A DNA stretch of 64,000 bases from Paenibacillus lentus (GCF_003931855.1 NZ_CP034248.1:434001-498000), one strand, 5' to 3'. Shown: positions 8,032 through 18,353, numbered from the stretch's first letter. A program made the numbers and translations. The notes: a model not told the origin generated them from the letters alone.

Positions 8032-8472
8032 CTAAACACCAAACTGATTTAAATGATGGTTTAGGTGCTTATATAATCCTATTCCCCATTGCTCAGGAGT
8101 CAGTTTTCCAAAAAAGGGATGTGGATGAGACGTACATTTTTCCGGCCCATTGTTCTGGGATGTTATATTTTTTTGTTTTAGTTTTACTTTTTCTGTTTCA
8201 AATTCTTTTTCTTCTACAATCATAATTGTAGACATGTTGCGGGCAGGTGGCTTGTCATTGAAGAAAAATGGTTTCACAAACGTTCCAATTAATATGCCTA
8301 ACCAACCTCTTGGGGGAAAGGTTTCTCCCATTGCAATGTCATTAAACGCTGAGCAATGAGCTAGCAATTGGGCAACGTCCATCTTACCCCATTGAGAGCG
8401 TGAACTTGGACTCAATTTGTCTATTTGGTTCAAGATCTCCATTGTGTCCGCTTGATTAAAGATATCTTTCAA
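8032..8472 (-). CDS. DUF1569 (DinB-like) protein
   Basis: The 146-residue protein has the DUF1569 pattern: RSQWGKMDVAQLLAHCSAFN near the N-terminus and GKLTPEQWGIGLYKHLNHHL near the end. The conserved histidines are those expected for a DinB-type metal site. Function of the family is unknown; thiol-dependent or stress roles are guessed for DinB folds. It is the only intact gene between the esterase-like gene and the IS. A toxin-type promoter 190 bases upstream has lost its -35 to the IS. Confidence 0.8.
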   Translation of the reverse strand: MKDIFNQADTMEILNQIDKLSPSSRSQWGKMDVAQLLAHCSAFNDIAMGETFPPRGWLGILIGTFVKPFFFNDKPPARNMSTIMIVEEKEFETEKVKLKQKNITSQNNGPEKCTSHPHPFFGKLTPEQWGIGLYKHLNHHLNQFGV

Positions 8473-8690
8473 AACAAACTCCTTTAATTTAATGACTTCG
8501 GGATTGCTATTCCATTGTAGATAATTTCCCTCCGAGCCTGCCAGTTAGTTTAGCGGCTGCGTTCGAATAATAACTCGCATCTACTTACGTACGCACGTAA
8601 CTTTCAGCTAGGCATATGATCTTATGAATCCCGTCGCTTTTCTAGGTTTGCGAGATTTGACTCTTACTTATATTTTACCTTTATTTATAT

Positions 8691-10142
8691 GAGCATTTTG
8701 CATTAACCTGAGCCCTTGCTAGACAAAGGTTTTCAAACATAAAAAAAGGACTTCACCCCAACTTGGAGAAGTTTTCAAGTGACAAAACAAGAAAACCCAA
8801 GGGGGAGAAGTCACTATGTATATTCTACAAGAAAGTCTATTTTCCTTTGAAGAACTTCAAAAACTTGAATTTAAAGAACGTTTGCCTATCTTCTTCAGCG
8901 CCCTGGACTTACGGCCATATGCTAAAGAATTGAGAAGTCATTCACCCCGAGGTGCCGATGGGCACTGCCGACAAGGGATTCTTCGCGCATTGCTTGCAGC
9001 GCCGCTGGAGAACATGGATACATTTAGCGGCTTGCATCGTCGTCTGGATATGGATCTTCGTTTCCGTTACCAATGCGGACTCAGGCTTGATCGAAAAGCT
9101 CCATCAATCGCCACATTAAGCCGCGTTTTCACTGAGCTAACGAATAAGGGATTGGCAAAACGTCTGTTTGAGGATCTCGTCACACGCTGTAAGCAGGAAG
9201 GAATCATCGATGGAAGTCACGTGGCGATGGACAGCGCAGCGATCCATGCCTACGAGAAGAAACAGCCGAAGCGCAAAAGTGAGCTGACGGGGAATGCCAA
9301 CTGGGGCGCGAAGTTTGACTCCTTTGGTAACAAGGTCAAGTGGTTCGGCTATAAGCTTCATCTTGCTGTCGACACCGCTAGCGAACTGCCCCTGGCCCTC
9401 TCGGTTACACCGGCTCATGTCAATGACGGTGATCTGGCACCCGCTCTTATGGAACAAGTGGCTGCCGATGCGAAAGTGAAGTTCTTTGTGTTTGATGCTG
9501 GGTATGACCAACTTAAAAACTATGAAGCGGCACGGAAGCTCAAAGCGCAAGCGATTATCCCGATGAATCTTCGCAATGAGAAGGAACCGCCTGCAGGTAT
9601 AACATCTAACGGTACACCTTGCTGCTCCATGGGTTTTGCCATGACATACTGGGGAGTAGATGGCGATCACCTGAAATTCCGGTGTCCCCATGCGACCGGC
9701 AAGGTGGATTGTCCGCTGGGGATGGCAGCCTGTTCATCTTCCAACTATGGAATGGTGCTCAAGGTTGATACAAAAAGCGATTTGCGCCGTTATTCAAGTC
9801 CGCACCGGAACACGAAACGTTGGCAAGAACTTTACAAAGAAAGAACGAGTGTAGAACGCTGCAACTCCCGAATGAAAACCTATTTGACCGCAGACGCCAT
9901 GCATGTTTGGGGCATAGAGAAAGTCATAACTCACCAATATTTAAATGCAATTGTATTGCTGGCTTCTGCCCTGGCAATGGCTCAGAAATACAGAAAAGTC
10001 GCTGCTTAAAATTTTGAATGCGCAGAAAATTCTGCAGGTCTGCCCATTTTTGAAAACCGAGTGGATTTAGCTGAAAATGCACCACCAACTAGGTCTAGGT
10101 TCTGCTATTCAATTCTCAAATAGGGAATTATGCAAAATGCTC
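8691..10142 (+). mobile_element. 1452-bp DDE insertion sequence, copy 1
   Basis: Ends are GAGCATTTTGCATTA (left) and the inverted TAATTATGCAAAATGCTC-type right end. Flanks repeat ATAT on both sides (8687-8690, 10143-10146), a 4-bp target duplication. One transposase gene lies inside. Three further copies of identical length lie in the window. The family is IS5/IS1182-like, judged from the transposase. This copy cut through the -35 of a promoter block at 8671. Confidence 0.92.
8816..10009 (+). CDS. IS5/IS1182-like DDE transposase (copy 1)
   Basis: 397 residues. The N-terminal helical part (LRPYAKELRSHSPRGADGHC) resembles DUF772. The DDE core contains HVAMDSAAIHA, WFGYKLHLAVDT, FVFDAGYDQL and the C-terminal YREK-type signature RTSVERCNSRMKTY. 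GGGGGAGAAG precedes the ATG. The reading frame is intact and the other three copies differ by only a few residues, so the enzyme is probably active. Confidence 0.92.
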   Translation: MYILQESLFSFEELQKLEFKERLPIFFSALDLRPYAKELRSHSPRGADGHCRQGILRALLAAPLENMDTFSGLHRRLDMDLRFRYQCGLRLDRKAPSIATLSRVFTELTNKGLAKRLFEDLVTRCKQEGIIDGSHVAMDSAAIHAYEKKQPKRKSELTGNANWGAKFDSFGNKVKWFGYKLHLAVDTASELPLALSVTPAHVNDGDLAPALMEQVAADAKVKFFVFDAGYDQLKNYEAARKLKAQAIIPMNLRNEKEPPAGITSNGTPCCSMGFAMTYWGVDGDHLKFRCPHATGKVDCPLGMAACSSSNYGMVLKVDTKSDLRRYSSPHRNTKRWQELYKERTSVERCNSRMKTYLTADAMHVWGIEKVITHQYLNAIVLLASALAMAQKYRKVAA

Positions 10143-10179
10143 ATATATAAATAATTATTTGTAATCCATTTATATAATT

Positions 10180-10326
10180 ATGGAGCCTTACAATCATGGT
10201 AACGTCATCCTTTATGATTACACTGATGGTACAGCTAGAGCAGGTTACATCAATGATAATAAGAAGCCAGTGGATATTAAAATAGGCGGGGCTCGAATAG
10301 CCCCTGCCTACTTATTTATGCATTAA
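10180..10326 (+). pseudogene. C-terminal fragment of a stalk-domain protein
   Basis: 49 codons starting at an ATG read EPYNHGNVILYDYTDGTARA and continue GYINDNKKPVDI. This is nearly the same as residues 257-285 of the intact protein encoded at 12848 (EPYNYGNVIFFDYTDGTARA). All upstream domains are missing. The end runs into a terminator hairpin. Confidence 0.7.
10283..10310 (-). terminator. Terminator hairpin
   Basis: On the minus strand TAGGCAGGGGCT-ATTCG-AGCCCCGCCTA is followed by TTTTAAT. It lies downstream of the minus-strand gene at 10481. A sister hairpin occurs at 20334-20361. Confidence 0.65.
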
Positions 10327-10480
10327 ATACCAGTTGATTGAAAGCTATCACCGGACATGTCCCACGGATGAAGTTCTACTCAAGATGCTCAATCTTTCTA
10401 CGATGGATACCACCGCAAATGGACTTCTCTAACGTCTACATTGACTCTCTTTTAACATATACTAAGAGGCTTAACCTTTA
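10327..10480. other. Intergenic stretch with nothing recognised
   Basis: About 150 bases between the terminator and the 10481 gene. I see no reading frame with a ribosome site, no strong dyad and no match to other parts of the window. Confidence 0.4.
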
Positions 10481-10696
10481 TTAACTATCTTTCCTTAGTC
10501 CAATTGTTGATATCACTATTCCTGCAATAAAAAGAATAATTGATAGTACAATTGGAAAAGATCCTAGCATCTGATTGCCAAAATCTTTTGTGTGAATTGC
10601 TCCATATTTCGTGTAAATACTTGCAGCTATAAGACTCATACCATATAGAACAACCCCCGAAAGACATAAAGTTGAACCTAATAAAACTTGTTTCAT
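10481..10696 (-). CDS. Small two-helix membrane protein
   Basis: 71 residues with two hydrophobic segments, LLGSTLCLSGVVLYGMSLIA and IVLSIILFIAGIVISTIGL, separated by a polar loop. An AGGAGG ribosome site precedes the ATG at 10696. I recognise no family. It follows the 10751 gene by about 55 bases on the same strand. This layout resembles the secreted-protein and membrane-protein pair at 31917/34764, which suggests but does not prove an immunity or accessory role. Confidence 0.6.
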   Translation of the reverse strand: MKQVLLGSTLCLSGVVLYGMSLIAASIYTKYGAIHTKDFGNQMLGSFPIVLSIILFIAGIVISTIGLRKDS

Positions 10697-10750
10697 CTGA
10701 ACCTCCTGAGAGATTAAACTCCTAACCAGTATGGCTAGGAGTTCACATAA

Positions 10751-11443
10751 TTAATAATCGTAACTTAAGACTTCAGTATTATTTTTCCACTCCGACGTAC
10801 TTTCATTAAACCATTGATGACGTACACTTGAGGTTACATAAAGTCCTAGAAGTGTTCCAGCACTTTTGTAAGTAGCAGTATATCTAGTATCTACTGGAGC
10901 ACCGCTTCCAATCCAATTGTATCTACTTCCATCGGTTCCGTAAAAAAACTGATAGTATCTTTCAGTTTCCTGATCACCTCTCGCCTGCATTTTTACTTTT
11001 GCTCCTGATGACCATGTTACATTCGCAGTTACTGCAAACGGGTACCCTATTCCAATTTGATACTGTGTATTATTCTGCAGTTGAGTATCAATAGATCCTG
11101 TATTAGGATAGTAACTAATTAACTCATCGCCGTTGTATTGGTTATCAATTGTACCTTGAATACCATTAATGATATTACGATTATCATATGCTGGATACCA
11201 TGTTGTAAATGCATCAACGGTAAGATAATCATAATTTGGATCTGCATCTTGAGACTTGTAAATTGTATATTCTGTAATCGAACGTGCAACTTCAAATGTA
11301 TCTAAATCATAAAATAAGCTGTCATCATAAAACCAATTGCTTTTAGTTATACTTGTCAAAATGGTGGTAGGTGTTGTAGCTGCCGGACTAATCAACATTT
11401 TTTGGTTACTGTAAATATTATTAATTTTCGTTTTAAAATCCAA
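10751..11443 (-). CDS. Beta-rich hypothetical protein, possibly 5'-truncated
   Basis: 230 residues rich in Tyr, Thr, Asn and Ser with alternating strand-like segments (YQIGIGYPFAVTANVTW, YTATYKSAGTLLGLYVTSSV). It looks extracellular but has no signal peptide. The only starts are weak (TTG at 11443, with GGAAG too close), and the frame stays open 12 codons further up to a stop at 11480-11482. The N-terminus may therefore have been lost. No family recognised. A repeated terminator/TATAAT module lies just upstream at 11521-11589. Confidence 0.5.
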   Translation of the reverse strand: MDFKTKINNIYSNQKMLISPAATTPTTILTSITKSNWFYDDSLFYDLDTFEVARSITEYTIYKSQDADPNYDYLTVDAFTTWYPAYDNRNIINGIQGTIDNQYNGDELISYYPNTGSIDTQLQNNTQYQIGIGYPFAVTANVTWSSGAKVKMQARGDQETERYYQFFYGTDGSRYNWIGSGAPVDTRYTATYKSAGTLLGLYVTSSVRHQWFNESTSEWKNNTEVLSYDY

Positions 11444-11520
11444 AACTTCCTTAACTTTTAATTCTCTAGTAAAAAGCCCTTAGGCACAACTATTCTCTTA
11501 CAACCATGTACCTTCTTCAT

Positions 11521-11589
11521 CAAAGATTATAGTTCATTTGTAAAATAGAGGAAACCACAAAAAAGAGACTCCACCCAAGTGTCATCTCC
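11521..11589 (-). repeat. Terminator-plus-TATAAT intergenic module, copy 1
   Basis: Read on the minus strand, an imperfect GAGAC/GTCTC hairpin is followed by TTTTGTGGTTTCC, TATTTTACAAAT and TATAATC. The same block recurs at 28857, 36122, 53634 and 55147. It sits upstream of the 10751 gene. Confidence 0.6.
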
Positions 11590-11611
11590 AATCCAATTCC
11601 ATGCCTCATTT

Positions 11612-12732
11612 TTATTCTTTCATATTTTTATATAAAACCTCACCTTCTTGTTTAATTCTCATAACAGTCTCATGACTACTTTGGCTGCCTGAGATAAATT
11701 GAGTTACTTCTTCAGTAACCAGCTCATTTAGCGATTTATTAAAACCATTTGGCATATAAATTGGATAACGAACGCGGATGTCATGGCTCAACTTATAAAA
11801 CGGTTCAAGTGAGTAACCAAATAACTCTTGGGAGTAGGATGTTCTGGTACTGTTACGATACCCAAACTAAACGATTTATCAGAGTTCTCGTATTGCTCAA
11901 TCAGGCTTGTAGTCGATAGGATCATTGCTGATTTCCCACGAATGAAGAGCTCTTCCTTCTCCTTCACATCATGTGTCGCAGCGAACACGGGGACATCGAG
12001 ATGGATCGCACCAGATCGGTATACCTCTTGCACAGTTGCCAATATGTTTTCCCACGCTTCAGTATCATGCATGATCCAAACATCACTGTTGTTGACCGAT
12101 ACCATATTTAATCCATGAGCTCTGCCTACCATACCTACAAATTCATATAATGCGCCCTCAAATGAGAAACCATAGGTCCCTTCCTTATTATCTGAGAATC
12201 TGGCCGCTAACCCAAAAAACTCTCTCCAACTTAACTGATCCTGAGGATATTCGATATCCAATTGGTCAAACATGTCCTTATTGTAAAATAACGCGATACT
12301 AGAAAACATAGGAGCTAAACCATTTAAACGATTTGATGCATTTTCTCGCAGCAGTGAAATAATGTGAGGATTCAAATTTTCAATATCAAAATGATCTTTT
12401 TGTATCCATTCCTCAAGACCTTCAAGCACCCCTCTGTTAGAAAACGCAAGATATTCTTCAAGTGACCTTGTAAATATGACATCAATATTCGCCTGTTCTA
12501 TTTGTTGAACGAGCTCATCTATAGAGCCCTCCGAGCGATTGACCAATGTTTTTAGCGGAACCACTTCAACTTCAATATCAGGATATTTCAAGTAAAACAG
12601 TTCCCCATAATCAGTGTTAAACATATCTTGATTCCAATATAAAACTTTGATCTGGCCACCCTGCGAATGATTTGTTGTATTACAAGCGGTTAAAAGTATA
12701 AGTAGAACAAAAATGATGGGCAACTTTTTCAT
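11612..12732 (-). pseudogene. Sugar-binding lipoprotein (ABC family 1) with one frameshift
   Basis: Lipoprotein signal MKKLPIIFVLLILLTAC from the ATG at 12732, then the solute-binding core (GTYGFSFEGALYEFVG, RGKSAMILSTTSLIEQY). The first frame ends at 11788. A single-base shift near codon 312 continues QELFGYSLEPFYKLSHDIRV through to a stop at 11612 and gives a normal C-terminus. Restored length is about 370 residues. No permease genes are near, so it is an orphan. A related but more damaged copy lies at 15821. Confidence 0.72.
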
Positions 12733-12847
12733 TTTATTAACCAAGTCCCTCTCACTCATTTATTTTAAACACCCATAACAAATTTTATTTACAAATATAT
12801 ACAATCAATTATACTCAAAAAGAGACTTAAAGGGAGGGGACTTTTTA

Positions 12848-13789
12848 ATGAAAAAAAGGATATCAAGATTCATATTAGCTCTAGGCTTAGGGCTGCTGAA
12901 TCAATCATTTGCCTTCGCAGAATCAACGATTATAGCAGATAGGGAGGTTAGGCCCATTGAAGTCGTCGTGAATGGAGAATTTATCAAAATGGATGTACAT
13001 CCTCTTATGGATAAGAATCACCTATACGTTCCCATCCGAGCGCTTGCATCCCTTGGTCTTTCCTACAGCTTTAACCCCTCAACTAAAATTACAACAGTAC
13101 AAAATAAAGATGGAGATTACTTGAAGCTCAGTGTGAATAGCACAACCGCCTATAAAAATGAAAAACCGATCCAAATGGATATGCCTGCTCAAAATAAAAA
13201 TGGCCGTATTCTTGTTCCATTACGCTTTATCAGCGAATCCTTGGGATACAACGTTCAATTTGAATCCATTCGCAAATTCGTTTTTATTAACTCACAAGAC
13301 TATACATTTGATCCGAACTTACTGTATCAAGATGACCTTCAAGCAGCGCGTAAAGCCGCGATCGCTTTGCCGATCAACGTGGACTTCAAAACGCTTGGCA
13401 CATTTGATGGTTATCGTTTACACCAATATTCCTTCCCCGTAGGAAGAGCAGATACCTACTTTTTTAATGATGGAATTTTTACTTTTGTGCAAATCATAGA
13501 TGGCAAAGCCATTGCCATTGGACAGTTGTTTCGGGAACGAAGAGAACCTTCACAAGCAGCAGGGAATGTTTCACCCGAAATGAGTTTAGATACGGACCCG
13601 ATCATGGAGCCTTACAACTATGGAAATGTCATCTTTTTTGATTACACTGATGGTACGGCTAGAGCAGGCTACACGGATGATAATAATAAGCGAGTGGATA
13701 TTGAAACAAAGATGAATATATATTCTGATATCATACAAAAACTTCCTGATCATCGCTATGGTAGATATAAAATAGGCAGGGATCGATAA
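12848..13789 (+). CDS. Stalk-domain (copper amine oxidase N-terminal) secreted protein
   Basis: Signal peptide (FILALGLGLLNQSFAFAES), then the stalk domain pattern: HLYVPIRALASLGLSYSFNP and GRILVPLRFISESLGYNVQF. A roughly 170-residue C-terminal region with DYTDGTARAGYTDDNNKRVD follows. Family role: cell-wall or surface binding scaffold; no enzyme motif is seen. AGGGAGGGG lies upstream of the ATG. The last 30 residues are duplicated as the fragment at 10180. Confidence 0.82.
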   Translation: MKKRISRFILALGLGLLNQSFAFAESTIIADREVRPIEVVVNGEFIKMDVHPLMDKNHLYVPIRALASLGLSYSFNPSTKITTVQNKDGDYLKLSVNSTTAYKNEKPIQMDMPAQNKNGRILVPLRFISESLGYNVQFESIRKFVFINSQDYTFDPNLLYQDDLQAARKAAIALPINVDFKTLGTFDGYRLHQYSFPVGRADTYFFNDGIFTFVQIIDGKAIAIGQLFRERREPSQAAGNVSPEMSLDTDPIMEPYNYGNVIFFDYTDGTARAGYTDDNNKRVDIETKMNIYSDIIQKLPDHRYGRYKIGRDR

Positions 13790-13816
13790 GAGCTTAATAT
13801 GGGGTGGTGTTGCTCA

Positions 13817-14320
13817 ATGTGGAAACAAAAGAAAGTTAAAATATTGTCCTTTTCTTTTATCATTTTATTATGCATTACTATGCTCTCCTTTTATATGTAT
13901 ATATGGATATCTGATCCGTTAAAGACAGATGGTTGGTCCAATTATAATAAAGAACACAAACGAATATATCTTTCACTTATAAATAATGGATTTATTAAAA
14001 TGGAGATAGAGAAGGTGACTGTAAACAGCGGAAAACAACCAGAACAGCTCAATTTGGTCATGAGTTATACTGGACAAATCGTTTCGGCTGGAATTGAAGA
14101 AAATCCGCAAGCGCGAATCATCGGCATTGACGAGGGATTTATTCACCCCAAATTATCTGAAAATGAACTAAGAGATTTAATAAATAATAATACACAACAA
14201 TTACCACTGCATTACGGGGTTCTGATCATAAACAAGGAAAACATTGAAAGCATACGTATCAAATATAAATATTTTGGTATTTCTAAAACTTTGAATGTGA
14301 ATTTAGAACAAGGGAATTGA
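13817..14320 (+). CDS. Membrane-anchored hypothetical protein
   Basis: One N-terminal helix (ILSFSFIILLCITMLSFYMY) and a soluble extracellular domain of about 130 residues. I chose the ATG at 13817 because GGGGTGGTG precedes it at a good distance; an ATG at 13799 has no site. It follows the stalk-domain gene by under 30 bases and probably shares its transcript. No family recognised. Confidence 0.6.
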   Translation: MWKQKKVKILSFSFIILLCITMLSFYMYIWISDPLKTDGWSNYNKEHKRIYLSLINNGFIKMEIEKVTVNSGKQPEQLNLVMSYTGQIVSAGIEENPQARIIGIDEGFIHPKLSENELRDLINNNTQQLPLHYGVLIINKENIESIRIKYKYFGISKTLNVNLEQGN

Positions 14321-14415
14321 AACTTTACTTTTGAGTTGAGGAAACACTGGCTAGCTAAAGTCCTACACAATAAAGAACGTTAAAGAACCTCAACTAGCCA
14401 ATCCTGCCAAAGCCT

Positions 14416-15561
14416 TTATGGATTTACTAGCTCATGGTGGTGCCCCTTCAGCTCGATTCTATAATATCCAAACGTTGCTTTTCTTTCATCAGAGCTTAAA
14501 TGGCCAGAGCGTTGAAAGCCAAATGTAGTAATACCGTTATCATCAATTGGCCAATCATAGACCTTGCCTAATGTGTCAAAGCCATAATAAAATCCTGGTT
14601 TGCCTAAATAATCAGAAACCCATTCTCCATTGTTAAATGCTGCCGATTTTATATTGCTTGTTTCATGCGCATTGAGTATACCACGCTCATATCTCGTCAT
14701 ATAATAGACATTGTTTTGATATGTTTTTACCGCCTTGATCGGTGCCTTTTCAATCGCTACTCTTGTAATCGTTTCTCCATCCACATGGTATAAAATAAAT
14801 TGCTGCGTTGTGGCATAGTCATAATTCAAATAAAAATGGCCCAGATCTGTTTTAAACCATATGTCCCCTAGCCAGACCGTATTTTCATCCTCCATTAATT
14901 CCTGATAAACAAAGGGCTCGAAATAAGGGAGATTATTGCTAACTAATAATTGATCATTTTCTTTAATTACTGCCATAAAACGGTCACTATAGACAATGGA
15001 TTTTCCTTGGTATAGCAATTCGTAAATGTGGATAAGATTACGGTTTTCAAGCACTTTGGCGTTAACATCCCTAATTATAATCAAGCTATAGGGTTGAATC
15101 TCTTCATTTTTTAAATAGACTACTTTTTTATTAAAGGCCTCGCCAATATACCTTAAAGGAATATAAGTTGAATTGTTATAAACGTCCGCAGCCACATCCA
15201 TTTCACTGGATTTTCCATTTATAGAAATATCCTTTTTTCCTATTTTCAAGGTTATGGTTTTATCAACGTGCTTAATAGTAATGAACTGATTTTTAGCGTT
15301 AAAATCTACCTTTGCACCCAACCCTTCCGAAATAAAACGAAGCGGTACTAACGTTCTGCCATCTTTAACAATCGGCTGTACGGCTGATACCCTCTGCCCA
15401 TTAATAAACGCCATGGAGCTTTCAGGAGACAGAATCATACTATTTTTCAAGTCATTTTCTGTTATATCTTTATAATAGTCTCGAAGATTTTCCGCGTGAG
15501 CCGTATCACCAAAAGCAATGAACATTATAAAAGTGAATAATGCGAGGATTCTTATTTTCAT
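14416..15561 (-). CDS. Stalk-domain secreted protein
   Basis: Signal peptide ending DTAHAEN, then a stalk domain at roughly residues 45-150 with GRTLVPLRFISEGLGAKVDF and STYIPLRYIGEAFNKKVVY. The remaining 230 residues are strand-rich and resemble a beta-propeller or DUF5050-like sensor region (YHVDGETITRVAIEKAPIKA), but this is only an impression. The ATG at 15561 (MKIRIL) is preferred over an earlier one at 15567. Convergent with the 13817 gene. Confidence 0.8.
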   Translation of the reverse strand: MKIRILALFTFIMFIAFGDTAHAENLRDYYKDITENDLKNSMILSPESSMAFINGQRVSAVQPIVKDGRTLVPLRFISEGLGAKVDFNAKNQFITIKHVDKTITLKIGKKDISINGKSSEMDVAADVYNNSTYIPLRYIGEAFNKKVVYLKNEEIQPYSLIIIRDVNAKVLENRNLIHIYELLYQGKSIVYSDRFMAVIKENDQLLVSNNLPYFEPFVYQELMEDENTVWLGDIWFKTDLGHFYLNYDYATTQQFILYHVDGETITRVAIEKAPIKAVKTYQNNVYYMTRYERGILNAHETSNIKSAAFNNGEWVSDYLGKPGFYYGFDTLGKVYDWPIDDNGITTFGFQRSGHLSSDERKATFGYYRIELKGHHHELVNP

Positions 15562-15585
15562 AGGCACACCTCTTGAATGGTTTAT

Positions 15586-15720
15586 TTAGTTTAAATTACA
15601 CATAAATAGATCGTGATTAACTATTTTTATGGGCTGGGGTATCCAATCAAAAAAGCACACTACACCTAAGAGAATTATGAGACCTAAAATGATAGAATTC
15701 CTTTTCCTTAAAAGCTTCAC
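15586..15720 (-). pseudogene. Truncated copy of the membrane-anchored protein encoded at 44950
   Basis: From the GTG at 15720 the 44 residues KLLRKRNSIILGLIILLGV and FFDWIPQPIKIVNHD match the start of the 45318-44950 protein (IIRKRNFIIIGLIILLFGV and DWMPQPIKVVNH). The protein then ends after a few unrelated residues, without the extracellular domain. Confidence 0.65.
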
Positions 15721-15820
15721 TTCGAATGATCTATCCTTTTTATTCCGATTATGCAAATATATATAACTATAATGGAAGCTTTTATATAGGGATAACTCCA
15801 CTGTTTCTATGCTACAGTCA

Positions 15821-16790
15821 TTAGGGGGTTGCTTTTTTTAACTCCTGGTCCAGTATAAATTGTCCCTCGGACTCAATTCTGTTGAGCGCCTCTTCCAAGG
15901 AGATCTCCTTCTTTTCAACCCTTTTTATTTCAAGCTGCTCTAGCTCTTTGAGTTGAGCATCAAACCTTGCTGGAATTCTATCAGGGTAGGCTTCTATAAT
16001 AGTCCTCTAACGAACTTGCTGAAAATGATTGCTCTGGCAGATATACAGCCCCCGAGCTACTGCTCCTCAACGCTAAATCCCAGATAGCTTTCCACGAATC
16101 TGTTGTCAGATTAACCTTCATTGTTTTAGTATTTACAGTAATTAGTCCTTGTGTATAGGCGATCCGATTGGCGATTCCGACCGTAGTATCAGCTAGAGGT
16201 GTCCCAAAGCCATATATTTTGTCATTGCTGCTAGGATCAACAGGAAACTGCTGCGCAAGATTCAAAATTTCCTCCCAGGTCATATTATCATGCGGAGGTT
16301 CAACACCATGTTTTTGAAATAGATCCTTATTATAATACAGCGCATTTGCATAAAATCTCGGACTCAGTCCATACAGCTTTCCGTTCCCTTTTCCCTTCAA
16401 AAATTCAATTACAGAGGGGTTGATATCATCTATATCATACTGATCTTTCTTAATAAGTGGCTCCAAATCCACGAGCAGGCCGTCTATTCCAAACTGTTCA
16501 TATTGTTCTGAACTCAAAAGAAGAATATCCGGCTTAGTCTCTTCAATCGCTAACTTAAGGGCATCCTTGCCGGATTCAAGATTAAGATTCTGTGTTTCAA
16601 TAACTTCAATTTCTGTCGGGTACTTGGTTTGGAACATATCACCATAATCCTGGTAAAAAAAATTTTCACTGTGATACATCACCCTGAGATGCCTTGTTTG
16701 TTTTTCTTTAATTGAACTGCTAACTGTACATCCCGTAAGAAGTATGCAGAAAAAGAGTATAAACACTTTATTTACATGCTTGATAGGCAC
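15821..16790 (-). pseudogene. Broken sugar-binding lipoprotein (internal deletion and frameshift)
   Basis: Lipoprotein signal (VFILFFCILLTGC), then a family-1 binding protein N-terminal lobe (LYGLSPRFYANALYYNKDLF, MTWEEILNLAQQFP). The frame ends at 15981. A shifted frame continues EAYPDRIPARFDAQLKELEQ and SLEEALNRIESEGQFIL to a stop at 15821, a typical C-terminal tail. About 80-100 residues of the second lobe are missing at the joint, so it cannot be functional. Confidence 0.7.
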
Positions 16791-17421
16791 CTTAATATTC
16801 TACCTCCATTTATCAGATCTTTTCATATTCTAACCTGTAAATATCTGTGGAGTTCATCAGTGATGTGATTACCACTTCGTACCGCTTAAATATAACCCAG
16901 ATGTATCAGTATCATTAGCTTCATCATTTGTTGAATCCAATTCTATGGGTTTATAAACAACGATCTCGCCTTTTTCTATCTCATGCAGTGTATCTTCCAT
17001 GCTGCTTAAAACTTGAGAAAGTTTGTCCCGACTTATCCTTCCTTTATTGACCAAGCCATCTCCAACTTTTTTGATGTTTTCCATTTCAGCTTTGTACTCT
17101 TTATAAGAATAACTTTCTAGGCCATAATTATCCTCATGCTCTGAGACATCCCTAATAAATATACCGCTATCCGTTATTTTTGATCTAATCTCATCAATGG
17201 AGCTTACTGATTTGTCTGTATCCTTTCCATTCATCTCAGCCTTTCCTAAAATCGGATTAACGTCAGCTATCTTCGCATTGGTAGCAAATACAGTTACGCT
17301 GCCTGCAATTAACGCGGCCGACCGGGTTAACCCCCTAATATTGGACACAGCACCTCTTATTCGAATGATTGCATAGAATCGCTCGATGTTTCATAGTTTT
17401 TCATCTGATGACGATCATGCC

Positions 17422-18333
17422 TTACACGTTGATTTCCTTGGGTCTTACATTGCCTTGCCGGACTGCTTCCATGTATTCGTACGGCGACATATCATATATG
17501 CTTCCATGGATGCGATTGCGATTGTAATTGTAGATAAAACCGCTAACGATCTTATATGCCTGTTGGTAGCTCTCAAAATCGTGGCGCTGGTAACATTCCG
17601 ATTCAAGGATCGAGTGAAAAGACTCGATGTGGGCGTTCTTATTCGGCGTCTTAGGCGGTATTCGTTCGTGGATAATTCCAAACTGTTCACAAGCCTCCGC
17701 AAACCGATGGCTAATGAACTGTGGACCGTTATCCGATCGAATAATTGGTCGATTCGCCTTGTCAAAGAGCTGGCGCTTCATTAGTGCCTCCTGCGTGATT
17801 TGAACCAGATCCTTAGCCTCGCAGGACAAGCCATGATGATAAGCAACAATTGCTCGGTCGAACACATCGATGATGCTCATCAGGAAGAAAAAGCGCTGTT
17901 CACCTTCGAGCCAACCATACTTAATATCCGTTTCCCACAGTTGATTGGAAGCGGTAATGACTTTGTTATTTGCGAGTCGTTTCGGATGCTTGGCCTTGAG
18001 CTTCCGCTGAGGGCGAAGCACATTCATTTTCTTGCACAGCCGATAGACTTTCTTCTTGTTAATCACAAGGTGGTGCTGGCGCCTCAGCATCTTTGTCAGC
18101 TTGCGGTATCCGTAGACAGACGTGTACTCATCGGCCAACAGCTCCATGATCCACTCACAGATTTGCTCATCGCTAATTCGCTTGTTGTCTTGCGTATATG
18201 AGTAACCAGGCGCGGAGCGACCGTTCCTGAGGATTCGCTCAGTTTGCTGATTCGGGCGATTCACATGTGCATAATATGTGGAACGCTCCACTTCCAGAAT
18301 GCGCAGCACAAGGCTGATTGAATAGCCCTGCAT
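17422..18333 (-). CDS. IS3-type transposase OrfB (copy 1)
   Basis: Integrase-core protein with SNQLWETDIKYGWLEGE (first Asp), RPIIRSDNGPQFIS (second Asp) and PNKNAHIESFHSILESE (Glu), the DD-35-E set. Upstream of the first Met the frame stays open into orfA. At the A8 run in orfA a -1 slip would give an OrfAB fusion reading KKNEPTLADKIEISQKYIMQ. That fusion is the usual active transposase of IS3 elements. Confidence 0.92.
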   Translation of the reverse strand: MQGYSISLVLRILEVERSTYYAHVNRPNQQTERILRNGRSAPGYSYTQDNKRISDEQICEWIMELLADEYTSVYGYRKLTKMLRRQHHLVINKKKVYRLCKKMNVLRPQRKLKAKHPKRLANNKVITASNQLWETDIKYGWLEGEQRFFFLMSIIDVFDRAIVAYHHGLSCEAKDLVQITQEALMKRQLFDKANRPIIRSDNGPQFISHRFAEACEQFGIIHERIPPKTPNKNAHIESFHSILESECYQRHDFESYQQAYKIVSGFIYNYNRNRIHGSIYDMSPYEYMEAVRQGNVRPKEINV

Positions 18334-18353
18334 GATGTATTTCTGCGAAATTT

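Noticed and set aside
9137..9691. A 184-residue minus-strand frame inside each 1452-bp IS
   Set aside because: It is antisense to the transposase core, with no start signal or recognisable protein pattern; an overlap artefact of the codon bias.
14325..14410. TTGAGG/CCTCAA and TGGCTAG/CTAGCCA matches between convergent genes
   Set aside because: The arms are short and not collinear enough for a convincing single hairpin; at most a weak bidirectional terminator.
17386..18201. Plus-strand reading frames inside the IS3 elements (also at 32726, 33140, 46550 and 46964)
   Set aside because: They are complementary-strand frames of the transposase genes, repeat identically in each copy and have no ribosome sites.
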